DNA of 5,089 nucleotides from an uncultured Clostridium sp. GTDB taxonomy: Bacteria > Bacillota > Clostridia > Oscillospirales > Acutalibacteraceae. Shown here piece after piece: positions 1 to 5,089 of this stretch. Position 1 is the first letter of the stretch, and each line of letters begins with the position of its first letter. The DNA lies in the NCBI GenBank assembly GCA_900547915.1, contig URIN01000132.1, forward strand, positions 1-5,089. The letters are read 5' to 3'. The notes beneath the pieces were generated by a model. It was not told the DNA's origin. It searched no databases and was given only the letters and a program-made list of their open reading frames with translations. The translations under genes were made by a program, and so were the position numbers.

Positions 1-34
1 TTCGTCGGCAGCGTCAGATGTGTATAAGAGACAG
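1..34 (+). other. Nextera/Tn5 sequencing adapter (artefact)
   Basis: Bases 2-34 match the 33-base Nextera read-1 adapter, including the 19-base Tn5 mosaic end that finishes in AAGAGACAG at 34; base 1 is one extra T. This is library-preparation sequence left on the contig, not part of the genome. Genomic sequence starts at 35, so everything upstream of the first gene is missing. Confidence 0.97.
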
Positions 35-39
35 CCTAT

Positions 40-1779
40 ATGAAAAGCACAATTACATTTAATTCTGTTTCTCTAAAAGATTCAAGTCATAATGATGTTC
101 CTTGCAGCTCTTTTATAACAAAAGACGGCTCCAGTTATTCAATATCGTTTTCACCTGAACGCAGTACAACGCTTAAAGAGGCGGTTTTATTCAGCGGCAA
201 GCATAATTTCCCTTCTGACACAAAATTTTACGCAGACGGATACCAAATGCTCTCTCAGTACAGTGGCACAATATCTCACTTCGATACACTGACGGGTTAC
301 ACCGATAAAGACCACTATAAAATGCCGCAAACAGATAACTTCAAAACGGTATACAATTATGTTTTGCTCGGTTCAGGAAACGAAACGCTTTTGATTGGCG
401 CTACAAGCTGTAACAGATTTAGAACTGAAATAAGAATAAACAACACACACATTCAAATAGTTCAATGCCTTGAAAACATTAGATTTGATTCTGATGAAAA
501 AATACAGCTGGAAAGCATGGCTATTTTAAAGGGAGAAAAAAACAGTATTTTACGCAAATTTGCTGAAATGATAACGCAAAACCATCCCGCCAAAAAATAT
601 TTTGAAATGCCTGTTGGATGGTGCTCTTGGTACTGTATAGGACCTAATATTTCTGAAAACGATATTTTTAAAAACTTAAAAGTTATCAAAGAAAAAGCGC
701 CTGAGCTTAAATATATTCAAATTGACGATGGTTTTCAGCCGTTTATGGGAGATTGGCTTGAAACGAGCAACAAATTCAACAGACCAATGAAAGATATCTG
801 TAATGACATAAAAAAAGCCGGTTTTGAACCGGCAATATGGCTTGCGCCTTTTATCGCTTCTCCCAACAGCAAGCTTTTAAAAGAACATCCAGATTATTTT
901 ATAAAAGACGAAAACGGCAGACCGCTTTGCTCAGGCGAAGTAAGTTTCGGGGGATGGCGTGACGGCCCATGGTATATGATAGACGGTACAAATCCAAACG
1001 CACTGAAATTTATTTATGATGTTGTACGCGAAATATATCAAAATTGGAATGTCCGCTATTTTAAACTTGACGCAAACGTATGGGGTGCGTTGCCGTTCGG
1101 TATTCGTTATGACAAAAGCGCAACAGCTGTTGAAGCTTACAGAAAAGGAATGCAGGCAATTTGCACTGCCACCGATAATAAGGCATTCATTCTCGGCTGC
1201 AATGCGCCTATGTGGCCTTCGCTGGGGTTAGTAACGGCAATGCGAGTAACCAATGATGTTGTGAGAAAAGTAAAGCATATGGAAAGTCTTAGCAAACAGT
1301 GCTTCAGCCGCAACTGGATGCACCAAAAACTATGGATAAACGACCCCGACTGCTTAATAATGTCAGACGCGTATCCCCCCGTAATGGATCCAACAGGAAA
1401 AATACATACCACCTGTTTAAATAGAAAGTTTTACAAACTAAATAATATTTATGTCCGTGCAAGCGGCGGAATGGTTCTTTCAGGCGATTACATAAGCAAA
1501 TACACAAAAAAAGATATTGAACTTTTGAAAAAAATATTAGACACGGATTATAAAGCCGTAGAATTTGATGATAATCTTGAAATAGGTTCAAAAGAAGTAC
1601 AAGGCGCAACGGAATACTTTATTTTCAACCGAAGCGCATTTCCGAAAAAATATTACATTCCCGCGCACAATAACAGCACTGCAAAAGATTTATATACAAA
1701 TAAATCTCTAAAAATTAAAAACGGAAAAATAACCGTATATCTTACAGGACGAAATTGTATTTGGATAAAAGTTTATTAA
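40..1779 (+). CDS. GH36-family alpha-galactosidase-like glycosidase (5' end at contig edge)
   Basis: This 579-residue protein is predicted to release terminal alpha-galactosyl groups from melibiose- or raffinose-type sugars by a retaining mechanism. No signal peptide or membrane segment is seen, so it should act in the cytosol on imported oligosaccharides. Residues 1-185 are beta-rich and fit the N-terminal sandwich of GH36. A TIM barrel follows, with GWCSWY at 193-198 and YIQIDDGFQ at 225-233. FKLD at 341-344 gives the likely nucleophile Asp344, and RVTNDVV at 402-408 the likely acid/base Asp406. NDPDCLI lies at 434-440, and a small C-terminal beta domain covers about 505-579. Many GH36 enzymes exceed 700 residues, so this is a compact form. 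The ATG at 40 lies five bases after the adapter, with no room for a ribosome binding site, and the frame stays open through 35-39, so a few N-terminal residues may be missing. Another clan GH-D alpha-glycoside specificity, or transfer activity, cannot be excluded. The gene is more A-rich than greA-lysS and has no visible operon partner. Confidence 0.88.
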   Translation: MKSTITFNSVSLKDSSHNDVPCSSFITKDGSSYSISFSPERSTTLKEAVLFSGKHNFPSDTKFYADGYQMLSQYSGTISHFDTLTGYTDKDHYKMPQTDNFKTVYNYVLLGSGNETLLIGATSCNRFRTEIRINNTHIQIVQCLENIRFDSDEKIQLESMAILKGEKNSILRKFAEMITQNHPAKKYFEMPVGWCSWYCIGPNISENDIFKNLKVIKEKAPELKYIQIDDGFQPFMGDWLETSNKFNRPMKDICNDIKKAGFEPAIWLAPFIASPNSKLLKEHPDYFIKDENGRPLCSGEVSFGGWRDGPWYMIDGTNPNALKFIYDVVREIYQNWNVRYFKLDANVWGALPFGIRYDKSATAVEAYRKGMQAICTATDNKAFILGCNAPMWPSLGLVTAMRVTNDVVRKVKHMESLSKQCFSRNWMHQKLWINDPDCLIMSDAYPPVMDPTGKIHTTCLNRKFYKLNNIYVRASGGMVLSGDYISKYTKKDIELLKKILDTDYKAVEFDDNLEIGSKEVQGATEYFIFNRSAFPKKYYIPAHNNSTAKDLYTNKSLKIKNGKITVYLTGRNCIWIKVY

Positions 1780-1990
1780 CTTGAAAACATTTTTGTATGC
1801 GACCCAGTAATACCTGAACGACTTGGAAGCCTATGAAAAACTAAGCTTTGAATAATTTTTAGCCATGTGCAAAAACAGATATTAAAGCAAGTGTTAAGAG
1901 CAGAATGAGTTATGCTATTTTTTCAATTCGGTCTCTTTCAGACGAGCTGTAAATACAATGCCATCAGCCACAATTTAAAACACACATAAT
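1780..1990. other. Intergenic region between convergent genes
   Basis: These 211 bases separate the 3' ends of the glycosidase (+) and the acetyltransferase (-). I find no strong terminator hairpin with a U-tract for either gene, only a 4-bp GTCT/AGAC stem at 1931-1943. Short peptide-like open stretches occur between stop codons: YLNDLEAYEKLSFE on + at 1811-1852, and DGIVFTARLKETELKK on - at about 1963-1918. They have no start codon or ribosome binding site of their own. They may be decayed coding sequence or chance. Confidence 0.6.
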
Positions 1991-2503
1991 CTAATCAATT
2001 CCAAACACTTTGGCATATTTAACAACACCAGTGATATTAGAAATATTCTCATTTAATTTATACGCCATAAAATTTTCATTTGGAACTTCAAAAGGTGGAT
2101 AAATACCATATGTATCTGCACAAACATATCCATGTTTAGGATAGTAATTTTCGCTTCCCAATACGATTGAATAATCATATCCTAAGCGTTTAGCTATTTT
2201 ATGCCCGGCAATTATCAATGCGGTTCCTATTCCTTTTCTTTGATATTCCGGTAAAACTGATAACGGGGCAAGAGCTAACACCGTATTATCTTTAATTGAC
2301 GCCTTGGTAAACATAATATGACCGACAATTCTTCCGTCCGCTTCAGCAACCAAGGACAGTTCAGGAATATATGCTTCACTCATTCTCAATGCCTTTACCA
2401 AATCTTGCTCATTACCGTCTGAATGCTCCGCACTAATAAAAGCATTTTTCACTACATTATATATTTCATCATAATCCTTTGATTTTTCTTGTCGTATTAA
2501 CAA
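1991..2503 (-). CDS. GNAT-family N-acetyltransferase, YhbS type
   Basis: This 170-residue cytosolic protein is predicted to transfer an acetyl group from acetyl-CoA to an unknown amine substrate. The complete GNAT fold is present. The N-terminal strand and helix MLIRQE...DYDEIYNVV is followed by LSLVAEADGRIVGHIMF (49-65) and then LSVLPEYQRKGIGTALI (81-97), which carries the acetyl-CoA pyrophosphate-binding Q-R-K-G-I-G motif at 88-93. LGSENYYPKHGYV (115-127) is the hallmark C-terminal motif of YhbS-like acetyltransferases. The start is TTG: a perfect AGGAGG at 2511-2516 lies 7 bases before the TTG at 2501-2503, giving the usual family start MLIRQE. A second TTG directly upstream at 2504-2506 would leave only 4 bases and is less likely. 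The gene lies on the lysS strand but behind a terminator, so it probably has its own promoter or depends on readthrough; no convincing promoter is seen. The substrate cannot be read from the sequence. Confidence 0.9.
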   Translation of the reverse strand: MLIRQEKSKDYDEIYNVVKNAFISAEHSDGNEQDLVKALRMSEAYIPELSLVAEADGRIVGHIMFTKASIKDNTVLALAPLSVLPEYQRKGIGTALIIAGHKIAKRLGYDYSIVLGSENYYPKHGYVCADTYGIYPPFEVPNENFMAYKLNENISNITGVVKYAKVFGID

Positions 2504-2510
2504 CAAAAGA

Positions 2511-2516
2511 CCTCCT
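2511..2516 (-). promoter_or_regulatory. Ribosome binding site of the acetyltransferase gene
   Basis: Read on the minus strand this is AGGAGG, a perfect anti-Shine-Dalgarno complement. Spacing is 7 bases to the TTG at 2503 and 4 bases to the TTG at 2506. It supports a non-ATG start, since no ATG or GTG lies in range. Confidence 0.85.
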
Positions 2517-2535
2517 AAATAAAAAGTTATATTTA

Positions 2536-2571
2536 ATTAAAATGGGCAATCCCATAAGGGACTGCCCATTT
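2536..2571 (-). terminator. Rho-independent terminator of the greA-lysS transcript
   Basis: AAATGGGCAGTCCC (minus strand, from 2571) can pair with GGGATTGCCCATTT (ending at 2540) around a 4-base TTAT loop, giving 14 pairs. The only non-Watson-Crick position (2549/2562) is G-U in minus-strand RNA but A-C in plus-strand RNA, so function on the minus strand is favoured. The stem ends in TTTT, followed by the A/T-rich AATTAAAT, a modest U-tract. It lies about 130 bases beyond the lysS stop and just before the acetyltransferase gene, so it should separate the two transcripts. Confidence 0.75.
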
Positions 2572-2599
2572 ATTCTGTTAATTATGCGATTTTTATTCT

Positions 2600-2645
2600 G
2601 CACACATTACCTCTCCAAATGATGAAAGTTTGGTGTAATATGTGC
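2600..2645 (-). repeat. Imperfect inverted repeat / RNA hairpin in the lysS 3' untranslated region
   Basis: The outer arms are GCACACATTAC at 2600-2610 and GTAATATGTGC at 2635-2645, pairing over 11 positions with one exception. An inner stem CCAAA (2615-2619) / TTTGG (2629-2633) closes a 9-base loop, with an asymmetric internal loop of CTCT against T. The single outer-arm exception is G-U on the minus strand but C-A on the plus strand, so an RNA read from the lysS strand is favoured. No U-tract follows it in either direction, so it is not a normal terminator. Its role is unknown: possibly a 3' end stabiliser, a small RNA, or a remnant of a repeat element. Confidence 0.55.
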
Positions 2646-2700
2646 CTGTTCACCTTATTACCAAGCATGCAAACCTGTAAAAATAATACTTTTTCGATTT

Positions 2701-4536
2701 TTACTTTTCTAAAGGTTTCATTGTCGGGAACAAAAGAACATCTCTTATGCTGTATGAATCAGTAAGAAGCATAACAAGTCTGTCTATACCTATACCGAGA
2801 CCGCCTGTGGGAGGCATACCGTACTCAAGAGCAGTAACGAAATCGTGGTCAATCATATTAGCCTCATCATCGCCTGCTTCACGCAGTTTCATTTGCGCCT
2901 CAAAGCGTTGCATCTGATCTATCGGATCATTAAGCTCTGAATAGGCATTACCGTATTCACCGCCCATAATAAACAATTCAAATCTTTCCGTAAGAACAGG
3001 GCAATCCGGTTTTCTTTTGGTAAGCGGGCTTATCTCAACAGGATAATCCATAATGAATGTAGGCTGAACAAGGTTCTTTTCTACATACTCTTCAAAGAAT
3101 GAATTAAGCACATCGCCCCAAGTTTCTTTTCCGTTTTGAACCTCTATTCCCTTTTCTTTTGCTATTGCAACTGCTTTTTCATTATCAGACATAAATTCGG
3201 CAAAATCAATTCCGCTGAATTTTTTAACAGCCTCAACCATAGTCATTCTTGCAAAAGGAGTTTCAAGGTCTATATCTGTTCCGCAGAAACTGATATGAAG
3301 AGTGCCGCAGGCTTCCTGAGCGGCATTTCTTATAATTGCCTCGGCAATATCCATCATACCGTGATAATCGGTATATGCCTGATAAAGCTCAATACAGGTG
3401 AATTCAGGATTGTGCCTTACATCCATACCCTCATTTCTGAAGTTTCTGCCTATTTCGTAAACTCTTTCCATACCGCCTACGATAAGCCTTTTAAGATAAA
3501 GCTCTGTTGCTATGCGAAGGTACATATCAAGATTTAAGGTGTTGTGGTGAGTAATAAAAGGTCTTGCCGCAGCGCCTCCGGGAATAGTGTTGAGCATTGG
3601 TGTTTCAACTTCTATAAACCCGAGATTATCAAGATAATTTCTTATAGAAGAGATTATCTTGGAACGTTTGATAAATGTATCCTTAACATCAGGATTCATT
3701 ATCATATCAAGATAACGCTTTCTGTATCTTGTATCGGTATCTGTTAAACCGTGGAACTTTTCGGGAAGCGGAAGAAGCGATTTTGAAAGAAGTCTTATTG
3801 TTTTGGCATGGACTGATATTTCTCCCGTACGGGTCTTGAATACAAATCCGCAAACCTCAACCATATCGCCTATATCCCACTTCTTGAAACCGGCATATTC
3901 TTCCTCGCCGATATCATTCATACGGACATAGACCTGTATTTTTCCGTTTCTGTCCTGAACATCTATGAAATTTGCTTTGCCCATATCACGCCATGTCATT
4001 ATCCTGCCGCAGATATAGACATCTTTATTTTCGTACTCTTCATAGTTTGCCTTTATCTCATCGCTTTCCACAGTCTGCTTGGCAGTTGTGATAGCGAAAG
4101 GATCATTGCCGGCATCCTGAAGAGCCTTAAGCTTATCCACACGGATCTGTCTTAATTCATTTTCAGAAAGAACAACTTCCGCAACCGCCATCGGAGCGGC
4201 ATTTGCGTTATTGCCTATAAACTCAATGTTCTGAAGAGCCTCTTCCTCAGTATCGGCACTGCCTGTGCAGGCAACCGCGCCGGTTTGGAGAAAGAGCGTA
4301 TATTTTACCTTATCTCCGTCCTGCTCAACAAGATACTTGGGATTAGTCTTTTCCTCATCGTTTTGCAGGGTATTCTGCACTTTCATGCGGCTGTTCTTCT
4401 TAACAGCCTTAACGCCCCTCTTACACTCATCCTCTTTTTCAAAGACGGGTGATTCAGCATATATCTTGTCATCCGCCTTGAACGCAAAAGTAAAAGTGCC
4501 GTTAGCGTTTTTGCTGATTTCAAACTTTCCAGCCAT
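2701..4536 (-). CDS. lysS: Lysyl-tRNA synthetase (class II) with N-terminal DUF1508-like extension
   Basis: This cytosolic enzyme attaches lysine to tRNA-Lys using ATP. The protein has 611 residues, about 100 more than typical bacterial LysRS (E. coli LysS has about 505). The conventional enzyme begins near residue 123 (LSENELRQIRVDKLKAL). An OB-fold anticodon-binding domain follows at about 172-250. The class II catalytic core carries motif 1 near 298-327 (NYLDNLGFIEVETPML), motif 2 near 364-383 (RNFRNEGMDVRHNPEFTCIE) and motif 3 at 578-593 (GGLGIGIDRLVMLLTD, Arg586). AYSELNDPIDQ at 531-541 is also typical. Residues 1-115 are an extra region resembling two DUF1508 repeats. The start at 4536 is supported by AAGAGG at 4545-4550, 8 bases upstream. 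The internal Met116 (codon 4189-4191) has no ribosome binding site. The gene follows greA after 12 bases, as in many Firmicutes, so the two should be co-transcribed and perhaps translationally coupled. The catalytic domain looks complete. Confidence 0.97.
   Translation of the reverse strand: MAGKFEISKNANGTFTFAFKADDKIYAESPVFEKEDECKRGVKAVKKNSRMKVQNTLQNDEEKTNPKYLVEQDGDKVKYTLFLQTGAVACTGSADTEEEALQNIEFIGNNANAAPMAVAEVVLSENELRQIRVDKLKALQDAGNDPFAITTAKQTVESDEIKANYEEYENKDVYICGRIMTWRDMGKANFIDVQDRNGKIQVYVRMNDIGEEEYAGFKKWDIGDMVEVCGFVFKTRTGEISVHAKTIRLLSKSLLPLPEKFHGLTDTDTRYRKRYLDMIMNPDVKDTFIKRSKIISSIRNYLDNLGFIEVETPMLNTIPGGAAARPFITHHNTLNLDMYLRIATELYLKRLIVGGMERVYEIGRNFRNEGMDVRHNPEFTCIELYQAYTDYHGMMDIAEAIIRNAAQEACGTLHISFCGTDIDLETPFARMTMVEAVKKFSGIDFAEFMSDNEKAVAIAKEKGIEVQNGKETWGDVLNSFFEEYVEKNLVQPTFIMDYPVEISPLTKRKPDCPVLTERFELFIMGGEYGNAYSELNDPIDQMQRFEAQMKLREAGDDEANMIDHDFVTALEYGMPPTGGLGIGIDRLVMLLTDSYSIRDVLLFPTMKPLEK
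4192..4536 (-). other. Tandem DUF1508 (YegP/UPF0339)-like repeats fused to LysS
   Basis: This stretch encodes LysS residues 1-115. Repeat 1 (about 3-48) starts MAGKFEISKNANGTFTFAFK and continues through a central AESPVF and a helix ending GVKAVKKNS. Repeat 2 (about 66-111) runs from PKYLVEQDGDKVKYTLFL through a central TGSADTEEEALQ to NIEFIGNN. Both follow the order K-[FY], two short strands, a small-residue turn and a helix, as in stand-alone DUF1508 proteins, which often carry two copies. Repeat 2 is the more diverged. An acidic, Asn-rich linker (about 54-65) separates them, and an Ala-rich linker (111-121) leads into the enzyme. The function of DUF1508 is not established, so I propose none. 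The assignment rests on pattern recognition by eye. Confidence 0.75.
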
Positions 4537-4544
4537 ATATTCTA

Positions 4545-4550
4545 CCTCTT
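4545..4550 (-). promoter_or_regulatory. Ribosome binding site of lysS, overlapping the greA stop
   Basis: Minus-strand AAGAGG lies 8 bases before the lysS ATG at 4534-4536 and shares bases with the greA TAA (4549-4551). Ribosomes finishing greA therefore end on the lysS initiation site, which suggests coupling. This site decides that LysS starts at the DUF1508-like extension rather than at an internal Met. Confidence 0.8.
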
Positions 4551-5016
4551 ATTCAATATTCAAAATTTCATATTCAAGATTGCCGATAGGCGCTTCAACA
4601 GTAACAGTCTCGCCTACTTTTGAACCGATAAGTGCTTTACCTACCGGGCTTTCATCGGAAATCTTACCGTTTGACGGATCTGACTGAGCAAAACCTACTA
4701 TCTCATAAACTGATTCTACTCCGTCTGAAAGGCGCTTTACAGTTACTTTTTTACCGATTGAAACAGAATCCATATCCTCAATATCAATGATTTCGGCATG
4801 GTCTATCTGATACTCAAGTTCATTAATTCTTGCCTCTATCTTAGCCTGCTCTGATTTTGCTTCATCGTATTCACTGTTTTCAGAAAGGTCGCCGTAAGAA
4901 CGTGCAACCTTAAGTTTCTCAGCTATATCAATACGGCCCTGTGTTTTGAGAGCCTCAAGTTCTTTTTCAAGTTCTGCTTTGCCTGCTGCGGTCATTTTAA
5001 AGGTTTTAGCTGCCAT
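4549..5016 (-). CDS. greA: Transcript cleavage factor GreA
   Basis: GreA enters the secondary channel of RNA polymerase and stimulates cleavage of the backtracked transcript 3' end, restarting stalled complexes. The 155-residue length is normal for the family. Residues 1-75 form the antiparallel coiled coil, with the tip motif ARSYGDLSENSEYDEAK at 38-54; the acidic tip residues Asp43 and Glu46 correspond to the catalytic pair of E. coli GreA. The C-terminal FKBP-like domain (about 82-155) holds the typical GFAQSDPSNGKISDESPVGK (108-127) and a final EYEILNIE. The start chosen is the ATG at 5014-5016 (MAAKTF...). The ATG at 5038-5040, eight codons upstream, overlaps the ribosome binding site itself and would add a non-family MVKEYHFI. 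GreA is first in the visible operon with lysS; no other gene fits before the adapter. Confidence 0.96.
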   Translation of the reverse strand: MAAKTFKMTAAGKAELEKELEALKTQGRIDIAEKLKVARSYGDLSENSEYDEAKSEQAKIEARINELEYQIDHAEIIDIEDMDSVSIGKKVTVKRLSDGVESVYEIVGFAQSDPSNGKISDESPVGKALIGSKVGETVTVEAPIGNLEYEILNIE

Positions 5017-5027
5017 AATAAAATGAT

Positions 5028-5035
5028 ACTCCTTT
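5028..5035 (-). promoter_or_regulatory. Ribosome binding site of greA
   Basis: Minus-strand AAAGGAGT precedes the ATG at 5016 by 11 bases, which is longer than the common 5-9. The A/U-rich spacer contains no better start codon. The site excludes the upstream ATG at 5038-5040 as the start. Confidence 0.75.
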
Positions 5036-5054
5036 ACCATATTTTAATCAATTA

Positions 5055-5067
5055 ATTATATATTATA
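5055..5067 (-). promoter_or_regulatory. Candidate -10 elements of the greA-lysS promoter
   Basis: Two exact TATAAT hexamers occur on the minus strand, at 5062-5067 and 5055-5060, inside a run of almost pure A/T. Either could be the -10 box of a housekeeping sigma factor promoter, placing the transcript start roughly 30 bases before greA. The matching -35 region would fall in sequence replaced by the adapter, so the promoter cannot be confirmed. In such A/T-rich DNA, TATAAT can also arise by chance. Confidence 0.5.
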
Positions 5068-5068
5068 A

Positions 5069-5089
5069 CTGTCTCTTATACACATCTGA
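5069..5089 (-). other. Nextera/Tn5 sequencing adapter (artefact)
   Basis: The 19-base Tn5 mosaic end starts at 5069 and is followed by GA, the first bases of the read-1 adapter on the opposite strand. It is the inverted copy of the sequence at 2-34. Genomic sequence ends at 5068. Confidence 0.97.

Noticed and set aside
1137..1609. Minus-strand open frames within the glycosidase gene
   Set aside because: They overlap conserved GH36 motifs on the other strand, and their Cys/Leu/Phe-rich translations match no family I recognise.
2504..2506. Acetyltransferase start at the first of two adjacent TTG codons
   Set aside because: It leaves only 4 bases after AGGAGG, while the next TTG leaves 7 and gives the common family start MLIRQE. 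The first TTG remains possible.
3136..3747. Plus-strand open frames opposite lysS (3136-3537 and 3544-3747)
   Set aside because: They lie antisense to the conserved LysS catalytic core and encode no recognisable domain, so they are shadows.
4189..4191. LysS start at internal Met116, making the extension non-coding
   Set aside because: No ribosome binding site precedes it. The upstream 115 codons are open and domain-like, and they begin at an ATG with AAGAGG at the right distance.
4265..4687. Plus-strand 140-codon frame opposite the lysS start and greA end
   Set aside because: It is antisense to two well-supported genes, low in complexity (Ser/Phe/Leu rich), and shows no recognisable domain.
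5017..5040. GreA start at the upstream ATG (5038-5040)
   Set aside because: That ATG overlaps the AAAGGAGT ribosome binding site and adds eight residues not typical of GreA. The ATG at 5014-5016 gives the normal N-terminus.
5017..5068. T-box or other lysine-responsive leader upstream of the operon
   Set aside because: Only about 50 genomic bases remain before the adapter, with no specifier stem or T-box sequence visible. It cannot be assessed beyond that.
2..5089. Terminal inverted repeats suggesting a transposon spanning the window
   Set aside because: The repeated ends are the Tn5 mosaic end plus the Nextera read-1 adapter from library preparation. No transposase is present.

Overview
The window is a short, AT-rich, gene-dense bacterial contig. 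It most likely comes from a low-GC member of Clostridia (Firmicutes), probably gut or rumen associated. This is inferred from the greA-lysS gene pair, strong AGGAGG-type ribosome binding sites, a TTG start, Clostridia-like GreA and YhbS-type sequences, and a compact GH36 alpha-galactosidase. No rRNA, tRNA, CRISPR array or natural mobile element is visible. Both extreme ends are Nextera/Tn5 library adapter, so the biological sequence runs only from 35 to 5068.

Layout from left to right. Bases 1-34 are adapter. Bases 40-1779 (+) encode a cytosolic GH36/clan GH-D alpha-galactosidase-like glycosidase; its 5' control region, and perhaps a few N-terminal codons, are cut off by the adapter. Bases 1780-1990 hold no convincing gene and lie between convergent genes. 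Bases 1991-2503 (-) encode a YhbS-type GNAT acetyltransferase with a TTG start behind a perfect AGGAGG. Bases 2507-2700 hold a strong terminator hairpin and a second, longer imperfect hairpin; the mismatch in each becomes a G-U pair only in minus-strand RNA, so both probably belong to the 3' end of the lysS transcript. Bases 2701-4536 (-) encode lysyl-tRNA synthetase, and bases 4549-5016 (-) encode transcript cleavage factor GreA. Candidate -10 boxes lie at 5055-5067, before the right adapter at 5069-5089.

The greA-lysS pair is a housekeeping information-processing operon: 12 bases separate the genes, and the lysS ribosome binding site abuts and overlaps the greA stop codon. GreA rescues backtracked RNA polymerase and LysS charges tRNA-Lys. 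The glycosidase and the acetyltransferase look like independent accessory genes, and the glycosidase is visibly more A-rich than greA-lysS.

The most unusual feature is the N-terminus of LysS. About 115 residues precede the normal start of the enzyme, and they look like two tandem DUF1508 (YegP/UPF0339) repeats fused in frame. I know of no described role for this domain in a lysyl-tRNA synthetase. I see no larger multi-gene novel system in this window.
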